Positions 36,047 to 45,705 of a stretch of DNA of 64,000 bases are shown here, in pieces. Made by a program: the position numbers and the translations under genes. The stretch is taken from the NCBI GenBank assembly GCA_037176885.1, contig JAWWNJ010000019.1:868001-932000 (forward strand), read 5' to 3'. The notes under the pieces are model-generated. The model saw only the letters and a list, made by a program, of their open reading frames with translations, had not been told where the DNA came from and did no database searches. Each line of letters opens with the position of its first letter. Position 1 is the first letter of the stretch. This DNA comes from Favolaschia claudopus (lineage: Eukaryota > Basidiomycota > Agaricomycetes > Agaricales > Mycenaceae).

Positions 36047-38544
36047 ATGTCGAATCTTCAAGCCATCAATGCTGCGCGCAGAGCTGAACTCGCTGGTCCT
36101 GCCGGCGTTCGCGGACTCATCAAGAACCCCCGCCTGTTTCGTTTAGCCATCATTACGACGTAGGTCGTGTGCGATATACTATCAATTGCTCATTCATTGT
36201 GGTCGTAGACTCGGCGCACTCTGCTATGGCGGGTCTTCGGGATTTTCATCCGTTTTGTCTGCTAATGGGTAGATCTGTAGGATACGAACAAGGAGCTTAC
36301 TCCCAGGTTCTAGTCATGGATGCATTTGTGAACAACCCCAAATTTTCACGTATCGCCAACGACTCGTCGTTCAAAGGATGGAGTGTTTCGTGAGAATAGA
36401 TTTCATTTTACCTACACTCAAATGAATCTTTTTCGAAGGACTCTGGGTCTCGGTGGATGGGTGGGAGCACTGTCGAACGTCGGTTTCATAATCTTCTCAA
36501 TTGTGCAACATATGATATCTTTCACAATGTAGGGTTACCTTTGCGACATTCTATCACGGAGATGGACTTTGTTGGTTGGGGCGATTATATGCCTACTAGG
36601 AACAGGGCTCACGACTGGGGCCCGAGACTCGTCATATATGGTTGGCGCCTTCTCAGATTCGATAAGAAACCTCATCATATACTACATAGTTTGCCGGGCG
36701 GTTCTTCATTGGTTGGGCAGTCGGGAGTCTTTCTGCGGCAGTACCTCTGTGAGTATGTTCTTTTCTCGCAAGTGCCAACGCTGATCGAGTGATTCAAGGT
36801 ACAACTCGGAAATTTCGCCCCCTGAATTACGTGGCACGGTTGTTTCAATCCAACAACTTGCTATTGTAACGGGGATTTGCATCTCTTTTTGGTAGAGTTA
36901 ATTCGCGGATCTGCTCAGTCGCACGGACTTACTGCTGACTTCGTAGGGTTGGATATGGCACGAACTTCATCTCAGAAACAAACTCGGCTTCTTGGCGCGT
37001 GTGCCTCGCAGGCCAGGGTATCCCTGCATTGGCACTCGCTCTTCTCACATTCACTTTACCCTACACTCCAAGGTGGTTGATTCGTAAGGGGCGTGGGCCG
37101 GAAGCTTTGCAGACGTTGGCCTGGCTCCGCAAGCTACCCCAAGATTCAGAAATAGTTCAATTGGAGTATCTTGAAATTCAAGCTGAGGCCATGTTCGGTA
37201 CACTATTTCTGTCAAGGTCGCTAATGCTGTTCACTTACGGACGGATCAGAGGCAGAAACGACAGCAGAACGATTCCCGAACCTTGTTGGTGGTGGCGCAT
37301 TTACCGAGTTCAAGCTACAAATCGCTCATTTTGGGGAACTCTTCACCACTATTCACATGTTTCGAAGAACTGCGGGTAAGAACTTCGATTTCCATTCCCG
37401 GATATCAGATTTGAACTCGTTTACAGTCGCATGCCTAACTCAATTTTTCCAACAAATGTATGTTCTTCAAATTTGATCTGACTCGATGATATTCACAACT
37501 GTTTCAAGGTCTGGAATAGACGCCATTGTAAGCCGCGGCTTTGACTGCATATGCTTGTTGAATCAACGTCAATCCAGGTTTATTACGCCCCAACAATCTT
37601 TCAATCTTTGGGTTTGGGGGCCAAAACTGTTTCTCTGCTTGCCGCTGGAGTGATTGGCAGTAAGTCGTGTTTTCCCACTTCGAAGTAACTCCGTCGATGA
37701 ACGGTTTAGTTGTCTTCGTGATCTCGACGCTCCCCGCTATTGCTAGGTAACAAACCCTGATAATGTGTGCTTTCTGTTGATCATGTTCTCTGTAGCATCG
37801 ATCGAATCGGACGCCGACCACTACTAATCATTGGAGGAGCCGGAATGGCTTTGATGCTCATTCTCATTGCCGCGCTTACAGCCACTTACCAGCCGGAATG
37901 GAACAAACCAGCGGCTGCGTGGTCCACAGCCACGTTCATCTGGCTGTATGTTGCGTTCTTTGGAGCGTCGTGGGGTACCTTATGTTGTACTTTCTTTTTG
38001 CGATCTTTCTAACCGCTAGTAGGGCCTGTCTCCTGGACTGTTATATCAGAGGTTTTTCCGCTTTCCACCAGAGCGCACGGAGTCGCACTTGGTGCATCGG
38101 CCAACTGGATGACAAACGCAAGTACTATTCTTAGGAACGTTGCTCATGCTCACTGACTGCATCACCGTAGTTCGTTGTTGGAATCATCGTCCCTGATATG
38201 CTGGACCACATTACTTATGGAACATACTTGTTCGCCAATTGTCCTGTAATCTTGCATACCTGATAATCTGACCGACCTTCAGATTTTTCCTTATGTTTAT
38301 GCTCATGGGAATTGCTTTCGCGATCTGGGTGCTTCCGGAAACATTTGGAAAATCTCTCGAGGAGATGGTATGTGTCCCGCTACGTGATATTTCGGTAAAC
38401 CCTGATTGAGTTCAGGATCTCGCTTTCGGTTCTGGGGAGGGCCAAGCAGATATGGCGAGAATGGAACGAATCTTGATGTCTCTGAGAGATCAAGAAGAAA
38501 AACGAGGCAATTCTGTTGACAGTAATAAGAACGAAGCCGTCTGA
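36047..38544 (+). CDS. MFS sugar transporter, multi-exon, intact
   Basis: Major facilitator of the sugar-porter family in the plasma membrane, importing a sugar or related polyol/acid with protons. Start MSNLQAINAARRAELAGPAG; the rest reads through splice sites without a frameshift. Marks in order: LGALCYGYEQGAYSQVLVMD (helix 1), LGGWVGALSNGYLCDILSRR (R-x-G-R-R-like loop 2-3), AGRFFIGWAVGSLSAAVPLY (helix 4), PPELRGTVVSIQQLAIVTG, PYTPRWLIRKGR. Then QQWSGIDAIVYYAPTIFQSL (helix 7), DRIGRRPLLIIGGAGMA (loop 8-9), WTVISEVFPLSTRAHGVALG (helix 10) and LPETFGKSLEEMD (the P-E-T-x-G-x-x-L-E-E motif). Twelve helices are expected. The C-terminal tail is hydrophilic and ends SVDSNKNEAV. About ten introns, including ones splitting ISEVFP and SLEEMD regions. 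Exact substrate not readable. Confidence 0.9.
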
Positions 38545-38779
38545 AACTTTGATCTGACAACCCGGCCGGTAATGATATGTACTGCAAATGTACTTATACT
38601 GAGCTTCAAAAATCAAAATACATTACACGAAGGAGCGTGGAGCAGGTTGACAGTTTATGAAGACGTAAGTAATAGTTGGGAGTGGAACCGGCCCGGGGTA
38701 TTACCGCGGCAAGGTACACCGCTGCCGTGTGCCAGTGATCGTAAATCTCATTCGCAAGACTAGTACTTGCGCAACACTC
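38545..38779. other. Short intergenic between MFS gene and copy A
   Basis: Non-coding. Contains a GC-rich stretch near 38,690-38,730 (GGAACCGGCCCGGGGTATTACC) that resembles a tRNA-like fragment near 19,200, weakly. Confidence 0.3.
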
Positions 38780-39199
38780 ATGTCTGCCATCCATGCCACA
38801 AGGGCGAAAAAATGGGGAACCAATCCATTTGTTGCAGGTAAAAGTGACAAATCTGGCTACTAGTAGCTCCCTCTACATGCGACCTCTGTAGAATGGTTCG
38901 CGGCGGCGGCCGCATACTGTCAAACCAATCCGGAAGGGAAAAGGGCGTTCAATGCCTGGTAAGAATTCAAATCGAATCCATCCGCGTTGTCTGGTGGCGA
39001 GAGCTGGCTTTAGGTTGGTAACGGAATATGGCAGCGAGACCGCCAAGCAAAAACTGTTAGATTGCCAGAAACCACCAGCTATCAAGAAATCGGGAGCCAC
39101 CGGTACACTTGGACTGTTCAATTCCGCTGCTGTGAGCTTGAGACTCATCGCTGAAGAACTTTCTGATGAGAACTTGGAATTTATTTTCAGTCAGATTTG
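38780..39199 (+). pseudogene. Copy A of the HicA-like-domain gene, 5' fragment cut by transposon
   Basis: N-terminal part of a gene whose intact relative is copy B (50,577-53,390). Starts MSAIHATRAKKWGTNPFVA at 38780. An intron at 38,838-38,891 follows, absent from copy B, then EWFAAAAAYC, AFNAW, another intron and the segment corresponding to RETAKQKLLDCQKPP. The reading is lost where the 6.5-kb transposon begins at 39,200. The rest of this copy resumes at 45,706. The insertion lies just after a TTTTCAG acceptor-like sequence, so probably in or next to the start of an exon. The product is unlikely to be made whole unless the transposon is excised. Confidence 0.75.
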
Positions 39200-39200
39200 T

Positions 39201-39262
39201 ATGGAAACCCGGAGCACCACGCTGATGGTGATGTGATCGCATCATATATTGTGTGATCTCCG
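39201..39262 (+). repeat. Left terminal inverted repeat (62 bp)
   Basis: Pairs with 45,644-45,705 in inverted orientation; only two differences (C/T at two positions in the ATCATATATTGTG part). Inner 20 bases are themselves partly palindromic (GATCGCATCA...TGTGTGATC), a possible transposase-binding site. Confidence 0.92.
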
Positions 39263-39980
39263 GCCTCGGACACCGAATACCGCTCAGCCACTACCTTTTA
39301 TGGCAAGTAGTTGACTTGCTCAAGTATTTGATGTAGCAAGAAAGTATTCAGTAAGAATTAAAATGGTAGCTGGAGATTGTATCTAAACAATGGCAAGTTT
39401 CCAAGAGCAGAATTACGGCCCCCCATTAGTTCAAAAATAACGAAATTTATTCACCGTGACCGGTGTGACTTCCGTGTGACACTGTTCGACCTCAACGCAG
39501 AGCAGAGTAGAGATAGATGGCACGCAGCTTTATCGCATTAAATGAGACGATAAAAGGACTACATTGGCCTGTGAGACTCAGTCAGCTTTATTTTAGCAGC
39601 CCCGGCTTGTAATTACCTTGTAATTGCCGACAATCCGGGAAATGGCTTCCTTCGGAAAACCTACGTGTTATAAATTCAGCTGGACTTCAGGGAAGCCAGG
39701 ATTGCGCCAGAATAATGGGCACAGTGTGATGAAAAGATATATGTGTCACTACTCGAAATCTATCACGGAATTCTCTCAAAATTTCGATAATGATCATCCA
39801 CTGGCATTTTAATCTAAATGAAACTATTTCCGACAAGACAAGTTGAGTTGGGTGGATTCATGCGGTTAGGGAACCAGCGTGCATAGGAATCATAGGTGCA
39901 TAGTAGTCATATTCAACATACAGCATATCATATTGCTCATAAGTACTTGATTTCAGCCACACGGACAGAGTGAGTTTAAT
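39263..39980. other. Left non-coding arm of the transposon
   Basis: 718 bases between the left TIR and the kinase stop codon. No convincing gene. Presumably holds the kinase 3' end and transposition-end sequences. Confidence 0.4.
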
Positions 39981-42651
39981 TTACAGCTCGGGGAGTTTGA
40001 ACCATGCGCAGTACTGGTTGCAAACATGTTGGTCGGGGAATTGCTCAAACACGGAACCGACATTTCCATCTGCAAACAGATCCGCACCCTCCGCAATTTT
40101 CCTGGTCAAGATGTAAGCAAAAAGGAATGTCAAAGCAAGAAATCGGACTGACGGTGAGGTCATGATTTGTGGGTCAGTAAGTAAAATGTCAGATCCTAGG
40201 ATATGAATTGAGTAAGTCGGAAGCAATCGAAAATGAAAATACTCACCCTGGAGATCGGAGAGAAAGACCATCTCTCCACTCTTCCAATACTGAATATGCT
40301 GGGTGAAGCACAGGAAGTCCGCAATCCACCGCCAGGCGTCGTCTGCATCAAGAAGGGGAACAGCACTTCCATTGTGCACAAATTTGACGAATTCACTGTC
40401 AGAGTTAGTCTCGATATACTCCTCAAGAAGATATGTTTTTCGGATCGATGCTTTGCTGGAATTCTTCGCAGGAGTTTCATAGTATATTGCGACCCCAGCT
40501 TGAACGAAGCGTAGGTCTGGAATCGGAGGGCAATCCTGATGATCGAGGGTGTCGAATGAATAGATGTATGAATATGAGAAGCCCATGATGGAAATCGCCC
40601 AGTATAGATTGTTCGCCTCCTTCAAGATAATTTTGTGCTCCTCCGGAGAAGAGTAGCGAGTGTAAACCGTTTGACCTCCAGATTTGTTCGAAAGCTCGCG
40701 GAATGTACGTTTGACGACAACCAACTCGTTTTTGGTAGTCCCCAAGCCCGCGTCGCGCAAATGGTGCAAGGTGATCCAACCACGGTGAGCGGTTTTGAAT
40801 GTTCCGCATCCAATTGATAGGTTTGACTGAATGGCAAGGAATCCTTGAGATGCTTCATCTGGTGTACAAGTGAAGCGGGAAAGATGTTGAAGCTCTGGGT
40901 CCAAGAGCTCATGCAATGAAGGCGGCTCGATTGCATAGAATTCCACCTGCTCCGAACCCAGAGGAGCTTTGAAGATCAATGTAAGCGCACAGATAGACAA
41001 ATGAATTTAAAATTCAACGTACTGGCACCCGCAGTAACATCTGGTTGACCACCAACAGCTAGCACCTTTGCTAGGCGCGACCGATCGGGTGAAACATATG
41101 CTGGAGGGCCTCTCTTTCTAGATTGAGGAGGTGTTCGAGGCCGAGACTACAAATTTGCGTTAGAGATTATTGTAAAGTTGGGAAAGTAACGATTCGGTAC
41201 CTCTTCATCTTCGGAACTGTTGCTCTCTCTATCAGTAACATCAGGGTTATTTCCATTCTTTGATTGGTTAGCATGAGTGTGGCAAAGATTCAGTACCCGT
41301 ACCTCCCAGTCAGCCGCTCCTAGCGCTTGAGAGCGTAAAGAGTCCGGAACCGAAGCTTGAATGGAAAAGGACGACGATGATCGAGTCGTACGGGCGATTA
41401 CAGAATTCTGTGACTATATTGTTGATTGAAAATGATCAGAGCTTCATGTATCTTGCCTTCGGAGTGTCCTTTTCAAATTATCGGTGAGAAAGAATTCAGC
41501 AGAAATATAACAATCAAACAAACCTCATCCCAGTCGATGTAAGCTTCCCATTGTGGAGCTGGGATCACCAACGCGATGGCAATGGACACTTTAGGTCGTT
41601 TGTAGACCATCGTCTTGTCCTTCTGCTTGTAATTCGGCTTTCCCATATAGCGATTGTAAAACCAAGGTGAGTTTTGATCCTCTTGACCCAGGTCAATCCA
41701 GCGAACAACCTCTCGGAGAGGCATTTGCGCCAGGGGAAATGGATAGCCGTTAGTTACCTCAGCCAGCCGCGGACCCATGACCTGGATAATTAGTCCTCTC
41801 AGACCCGCCGGAGTGATTTTTGCTGGGACTTCTTTCCCCTCGCTGAGATTCTAAGATAGAAAATTAGCGGTTGAACTGACAAATATTTATACTCTTTTGC
41901 GCACCAAGACCAAGGTACCCTTTAACTTGCCAGGAACCTCGTGTAGAATCTGTAAAATCAGACCGATGCTCTCCGCAGGATCGTGGTGATATGCCCTCGA
42001 CGCCCATGCCTGTCGCTCTGCACCATAGGAAGCGTGTGCAGCCGAATATCCGTTGGGTTGAAAATATGTTGTACTGGAGGTAGATTGATGCCCAGGAGCA
42101 CCCCACGAGCTGGGTACATTGACGTGTGGTAGCATCGAGGCTTTAAGGAGAGAATGTAGTCAAATCTATTGAGTCGAACCTCAAAACGAACCGAAACTCA
42201 CCCGGTGGCGGTGGAGGCGGCATCGAATAATTTGGTGAAACAGCAGTAACCTGCCGCTGAAGCGGAGTCGCATCTGCAAAATTCGGGTGAAGCAGAAACC
42301 AATTTAAACACTGATATATCTACCTTTACGTTTTGCATCCAATGCCTGGCGACGTACTACCGCAGCTTGCTCAGAAATATCACCGCGCACTGAATATTCA
42401 AATCTCAGACCAAATGCATGCAAAATAGATAGGATTCCTCACCAAGAGTGTCGGGTTTGCCCAGAATCCAGTTGTAACAAGCGCTACATACAACTCGGTC
42501 CGGTAAATTTGGATTCTGATTTCTAACCAAGTGCCGATTTTGATCTCCAGGTGCAAGGACAACACCACATGAGGAGCGCTCGCACACAACAGGACGATTA
42601 GCCCTGACATCGTCCGTGAATTGAGCGTAGACTTCGAGTGGTCTAGACATG
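39981..42651 (-). CDS. Alpha-type (MHCK/EF2K-like) protein kinase, transposon-borne
   Basis: Starts MSRPLEVYAQFTDDVRAN at 42651 and ends WFKLPEL with TAA at 39,983-39,981. N-terminal module has paired cysteines, VCERSSCGVVL and VVCSACYNWILGK, a possible zinc site. A low-complexity Pro/Gln linker (SMPPPPPG) follows, then a conserved middle region (MGPRLAEVTNGYPFPLAQMP, LREVVRWIDLGQEDQNSPWF) and a basic Ser-rich linker. The C-terminal kinase domain (41,000-39,981) shows alpha-kinase marks: SIGCGTFKTAHRG (nucleotide loop), ELVVVKRTF (Lys), YLLEEYIE, EFVKFVHNG, FTQHIQYWKSGEMVFLSDLQ with G, an intron, then LLTDPQIMT, FADGNVG and CNQYC. These fit the atypical alpha-kinase fold rather than classical kinases. 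Seven or so introns. Role in the element unknown: it may phosphorylate the transposase or a host factor, or be selfish cargo. Confidence 0.82.
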
Positions 42652-43029
42652 AAGAAGAAAGCAAGGTGAAAGAATGTGAGACACAATGAGAGAGATAAGC
42701 TAGCAAGCAATTTATACAGCACCGAGGCAGTACAGAAAATAGCGGATGAGTTTGAGGCAGTGAGCAAGAACCGAAGCTAACTACGATTACCGGCAAAGCC
42801 AAGGTTCAACCGTGGGTATATTTGCTGTGCTGTTGATCGCTGAAACGAAATCTTTGCCTCTATCCGCAGCAACATAATTGAAAGCTGTTCAAAGCTGTTC
42901 TCGAGTCTGTGCAAGGCTATTCTTGAATCTGTGCAAACCCATCGCATTTTCATGTGGGTGAGCGAGTATAAAGACAGACATTTTCTTGACGATCCAACAT
43001 TCCAACTCAACACTTCATCTCAAAGAGCA
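42652..43029. promoter_or_regulatory. Shared divergent promoter of kinase and transposase genes
   Basis: 378 bp between the two start codons. TATAAAG at 42,967-42,973 is 57 bases before the transposase ATG. TATAAA on minus at 42,716-42,711 is 60 bases before the kinase ATG. Between them lie two AAAGCTGTTC units (42,881-42,900) and a 22-bp degenerate direct repeat (42,891-42,912 and 42,913-42,934, ending TCTGTGC). Symmetry suggests joint control of the two genes. Confidence 0.65.
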
Positions 43030-44967
43030 ATGTCCTTGAAAAATCAATATCTACCGAATCGTGCGTTGTACACGATATATCAAGTTCACAATGTCGATTC
43101 TGAACTTTGTTCAAAGCTCCCTTAGATCTGATCCGAGCCCCACTTCTCAAGTACTGGAAGATGGGCAAAAATGACAAAGAGATTCTTCGTCTTTTGCTCC
43201 TGCACGACATTGATACAACACAATATGGTCTAGGGTAATGATCTACAGTCTTCGCTGTCTTGACTCTGTCCTGGCTGAAATTCTTCGTCACAGGATCACA
43301 CGGTTTCGAGAAGTTAGAGAGTCTCTCGGCCTCTACCGCTCTCGGAAACAAAACCATGACACCACCTCTATACGAGCAGCAATGATTCGACTCCGGGAAC
43401 AGTATCCCAAAGCAGGGGCGCGAGAAATAGTCAGTCTTTTGTTCCATGAGGAGAATATGAGCGTAGCACGGCAAGTTATTTCTTCCACTGCGAAGAATTT
43501 CGGCTATTGATTCGGCCCTGAACAGGAGCACCGTTACGGAGTACTTCCAAATTTATGAGCCGGAATTAGTGAAGGAACGCCGCAAGAATCGACTTCGACG
43601 AAAGAGATTCTGGGCCGCAGGAGCCAACGACGTGTGGGCCATTGATCAACACGATAAATGGAAGTATAAGTTTGGACTTGCTCTCCATACCGGCATTGAC
43701 CCGTTCCTCGGTCGAATTGAATGGGTGAACATCTGGTGGACTAATAGCAATCCACGGCTCATTTTGAGCTATTATCTTGATGTCGTTGAAGCTCTTGGAG
43801 GTAAGCAAAGTCGCTCTTAATCAAAACAATTTCTCTGTTATCATTGATTTTGATTCACTGCATTCCAGTGATGCCTCTAATCTCACAAAGCGACCCGGGA
43901 CCGGAAAACAATGGCGTGGCAAATGGCCATACTCTTCTTCGCCACTTGCAAGATCCGACACTCGAAGGCACCTTGCAGCACCGCTGGATGCGAGAGAAGA
44001 AGAATGTGCCACCAGAAATTTCCTGGCGGCAGCTTCGCCATCGGTTCACTCCCGGTTTTGAAAATATCCTCGATCACGGTGTAAACAATGGGTGGTATGA
44101 CCCGAATATTTTACTTGAAGCGTATGCTCTCAGTTTCCTTGACCGATTCTTTTTTTCATTTTTTTGAAAGGCTGGTATTCCGTTGGGTATTTATTCCCTG
44201 GTTACAGAAAGAGCTCGACGCCTATCGCGAGAGGGTGAACAACACAAAGAAGCGCGCTGACAGGAACAAAGTTTTACCTATTGGTGTCCCGAACGACATG
44301 TTTGAACACCCAGAGGATTATGGTGTCTTGGACTTCAAGGTTCGTTCATTCTCTTCCAGTTCTGGAATTCAGATGCCTTACTCACAAAAATCAAGATCAA
44401 AGTCCGGAAAGAGAACATCGATCGTGTCCGTGAGATATGGGCACCTCGAGATCATGAAGTCTTTCAACTGGTTCCTCCATCCTTCGCTGTAATCATTGCA
44501 AGGATGTACGAAGAAATCAACAGTCCAGAAATAACGCGCCAGAATTGCTGGGATGTTTACCTCGCTCTTCTCGCTAAGTTCCATGCGCTTGACGCGGCTC
44601 ACGAGATACCAGAAAATCTTGATGAATGCTGGGGTCGTGCCCTCACATTGGCGCGTGAGGACTGTGCGAGTGATATTGAGCTCATGCCCAACTTGCAACC
44701 TCTTGCAAACGATGACGATGTAATTGGAGACGAGGGCGGTTTTTATATGGGCGGAGTGAATAACGGCAAGGGTCTTGGTATGGTCTGTTTCATATCACTT
44801 GCAATGGAGCGGCTGACATCTCATTAGATGCACAACAATTGGCTCGGCTCGATGAGATGCTGAACAATGATGAGCCTCAAGTCGTAGACAATGATAGAGA
44901 TGAAGGAGTTTTTGCATGGTTCTCCGATGATGAACAGGAGCAGGATGCCACCGCAGATGACTGGTAG
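43030..44967 (+). CDS. rve-type integrase/transposase of an Agaricomycete DNA transposon
   Basis: Starts MSLKNQYLPN at 43030; stop TAG at 44,965-44,967 after EQDATADDW. After the first intron the product reads LLKYWKMGKNDKEILRLLL, then an N-terminal helical (HTH-like) region with MIRLREQYPKAGAREIVSLL. The retroviral-type catalytic core follows: DVWAIDQHDKWKYKFGL (first Asp codon at 43,644), IDPFLGRIEWVNIWWTN, LISQSDPGPENNGVANG (second Asp at 43,892), TLQHRWMREKKN (Glu 34 residues after the second Asp). Then RHRFTPGFENILDHGVNNGW, VFRWVFIPWLQKELDAYRER, NKVLPIGVPNDMFEHPEDYG and an acidic tail. The D, D, E triad is therefore present. Six or so introns with good splice sites; no frameshift seen. 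This family is usually labelled integrase core domain protein in mushroom genomes; it is not the KDZ family. Confidence 0.88.
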
Positions 44968-45643
44968 TTTACTTCAATTTACTTGTAATCTCTGTTCAAC
45001 TTTTCTCTGCAATTCACAATGTCCAGTCCTCCATTCATCATACTATGTGCTATAGTAATTTATAATTTATTAAAGTTTTGTTTCAAACTGACAGAATAGA
45101 AATCGTACTCGAGGGTCTGTTCGAAGAATTTTGTGTACAGATAGTCAAACACTTCCATTTCTCGGCCAAACCTCGCTGTTTTTGGCTGAGAACACCAAGA
45201 AACGTTTATTTAGATTCAAGCTCTGTGTGTATATATTTAAAAAAATCAGACTGCCGCCAATGCAGAGAAACACGAAGAAGAAGAGGAAATTGATACGGTC
45301 ATGTGACCGTGTTTTACTTCACCATTTCCCATCAAAGCCCATTGCTTCGCGTCCCGATGGGTTTTAAGAGTGTCCGAGGTAACAAATATTGTTTATTACT
45401 ACAGTAGGAACATACCTGTACCAATAAGTGGGGCCATAGGATCCTCATGGCAAATCGGCGGTGGATTTGTCTGCAAGGTGACCTCGTACAGCCACTCGGC
45501 TACCTACTGTATCTGCAAGTCCGATGACAGATTAAAAGTCAAAATCAATTTGCCGCAAAAATAAGCATACCAAATGCCAGTCAACAAAGTTGCGCCAAAG
45601 GGGGTGTTCCGGGTCCATATAAGCCATAGTGAAATGCCACAGA
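44968..45643. other. Right non-coding arm of the transposon
   Basis: 676 AT-rich bases between the transposase stop and the right TIR, with no gene seen. Length is close to that of the left arm. Confidence 0.4.
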
Positions 45644-45705
45644 CGGAGATCACACAATGTGTGATGCGATCACATCACCATCAGCGTGGTGCTCCGGGTT
45701 TCCAT
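45644..45705 (-). repeat. Right terminal inverted repeat (62 bp)
   Basis: Inverted partner of 39,201-39,262, followed directly by the second copy of AGATTTG (45,706-45,712). Confidence 0.92.

Larger units (their letters stand above)
39200..45705. mobile_element. 6.5-kb DNA transposon carrying an integrase gene and an alpha-kinase gene
   Basis: Bounded by 62-bp inverted repeats (39,201-39,262 and 45,644-45,705; 60 of 62 positions agree) that begin ATGGAAACCCGGAGCACC. AGATTTG directly precedes the left end (39,193-39,199) and directly follows the right end (45,706-45,712): a target duplication of about 7 bp, 6 if the outermost T/A is counted in the repeat. Inside are two spliced genes pointing outward, an rve-type transposase (43,030-44,967, +) and an alpha-kinase (39,981-42,651, -), and about 0.7 kb of non-coding DNA at each end. 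It interrupts copy A of a local gene family. The transposase family occurs widely in Agaricomycetes; the superfamily is uncertain. Near-identical TIRs and open, spliceable genes suggest a young, possibly active insertion. Confidence 0.9.

Noticed and set aside
43030..44967. KDZ (Kyakuja-Dileera-Zisupton) transposase
   Set aside because: KDZ elements are common in mushrooms, but the cysteine cluster and conserved blocks of that family are missing; the core is the rve-type W-A-I-D-Q-H-D, S-D-P-G form.
39200..45705. Polinton/Maverick-like element
   Set aside because: The integrase-like enzyme and a 6-7 bp duplication invite the idea, but there is no DNA polymerase B, protease or capsid gene and the element is only 6.5 kb long.
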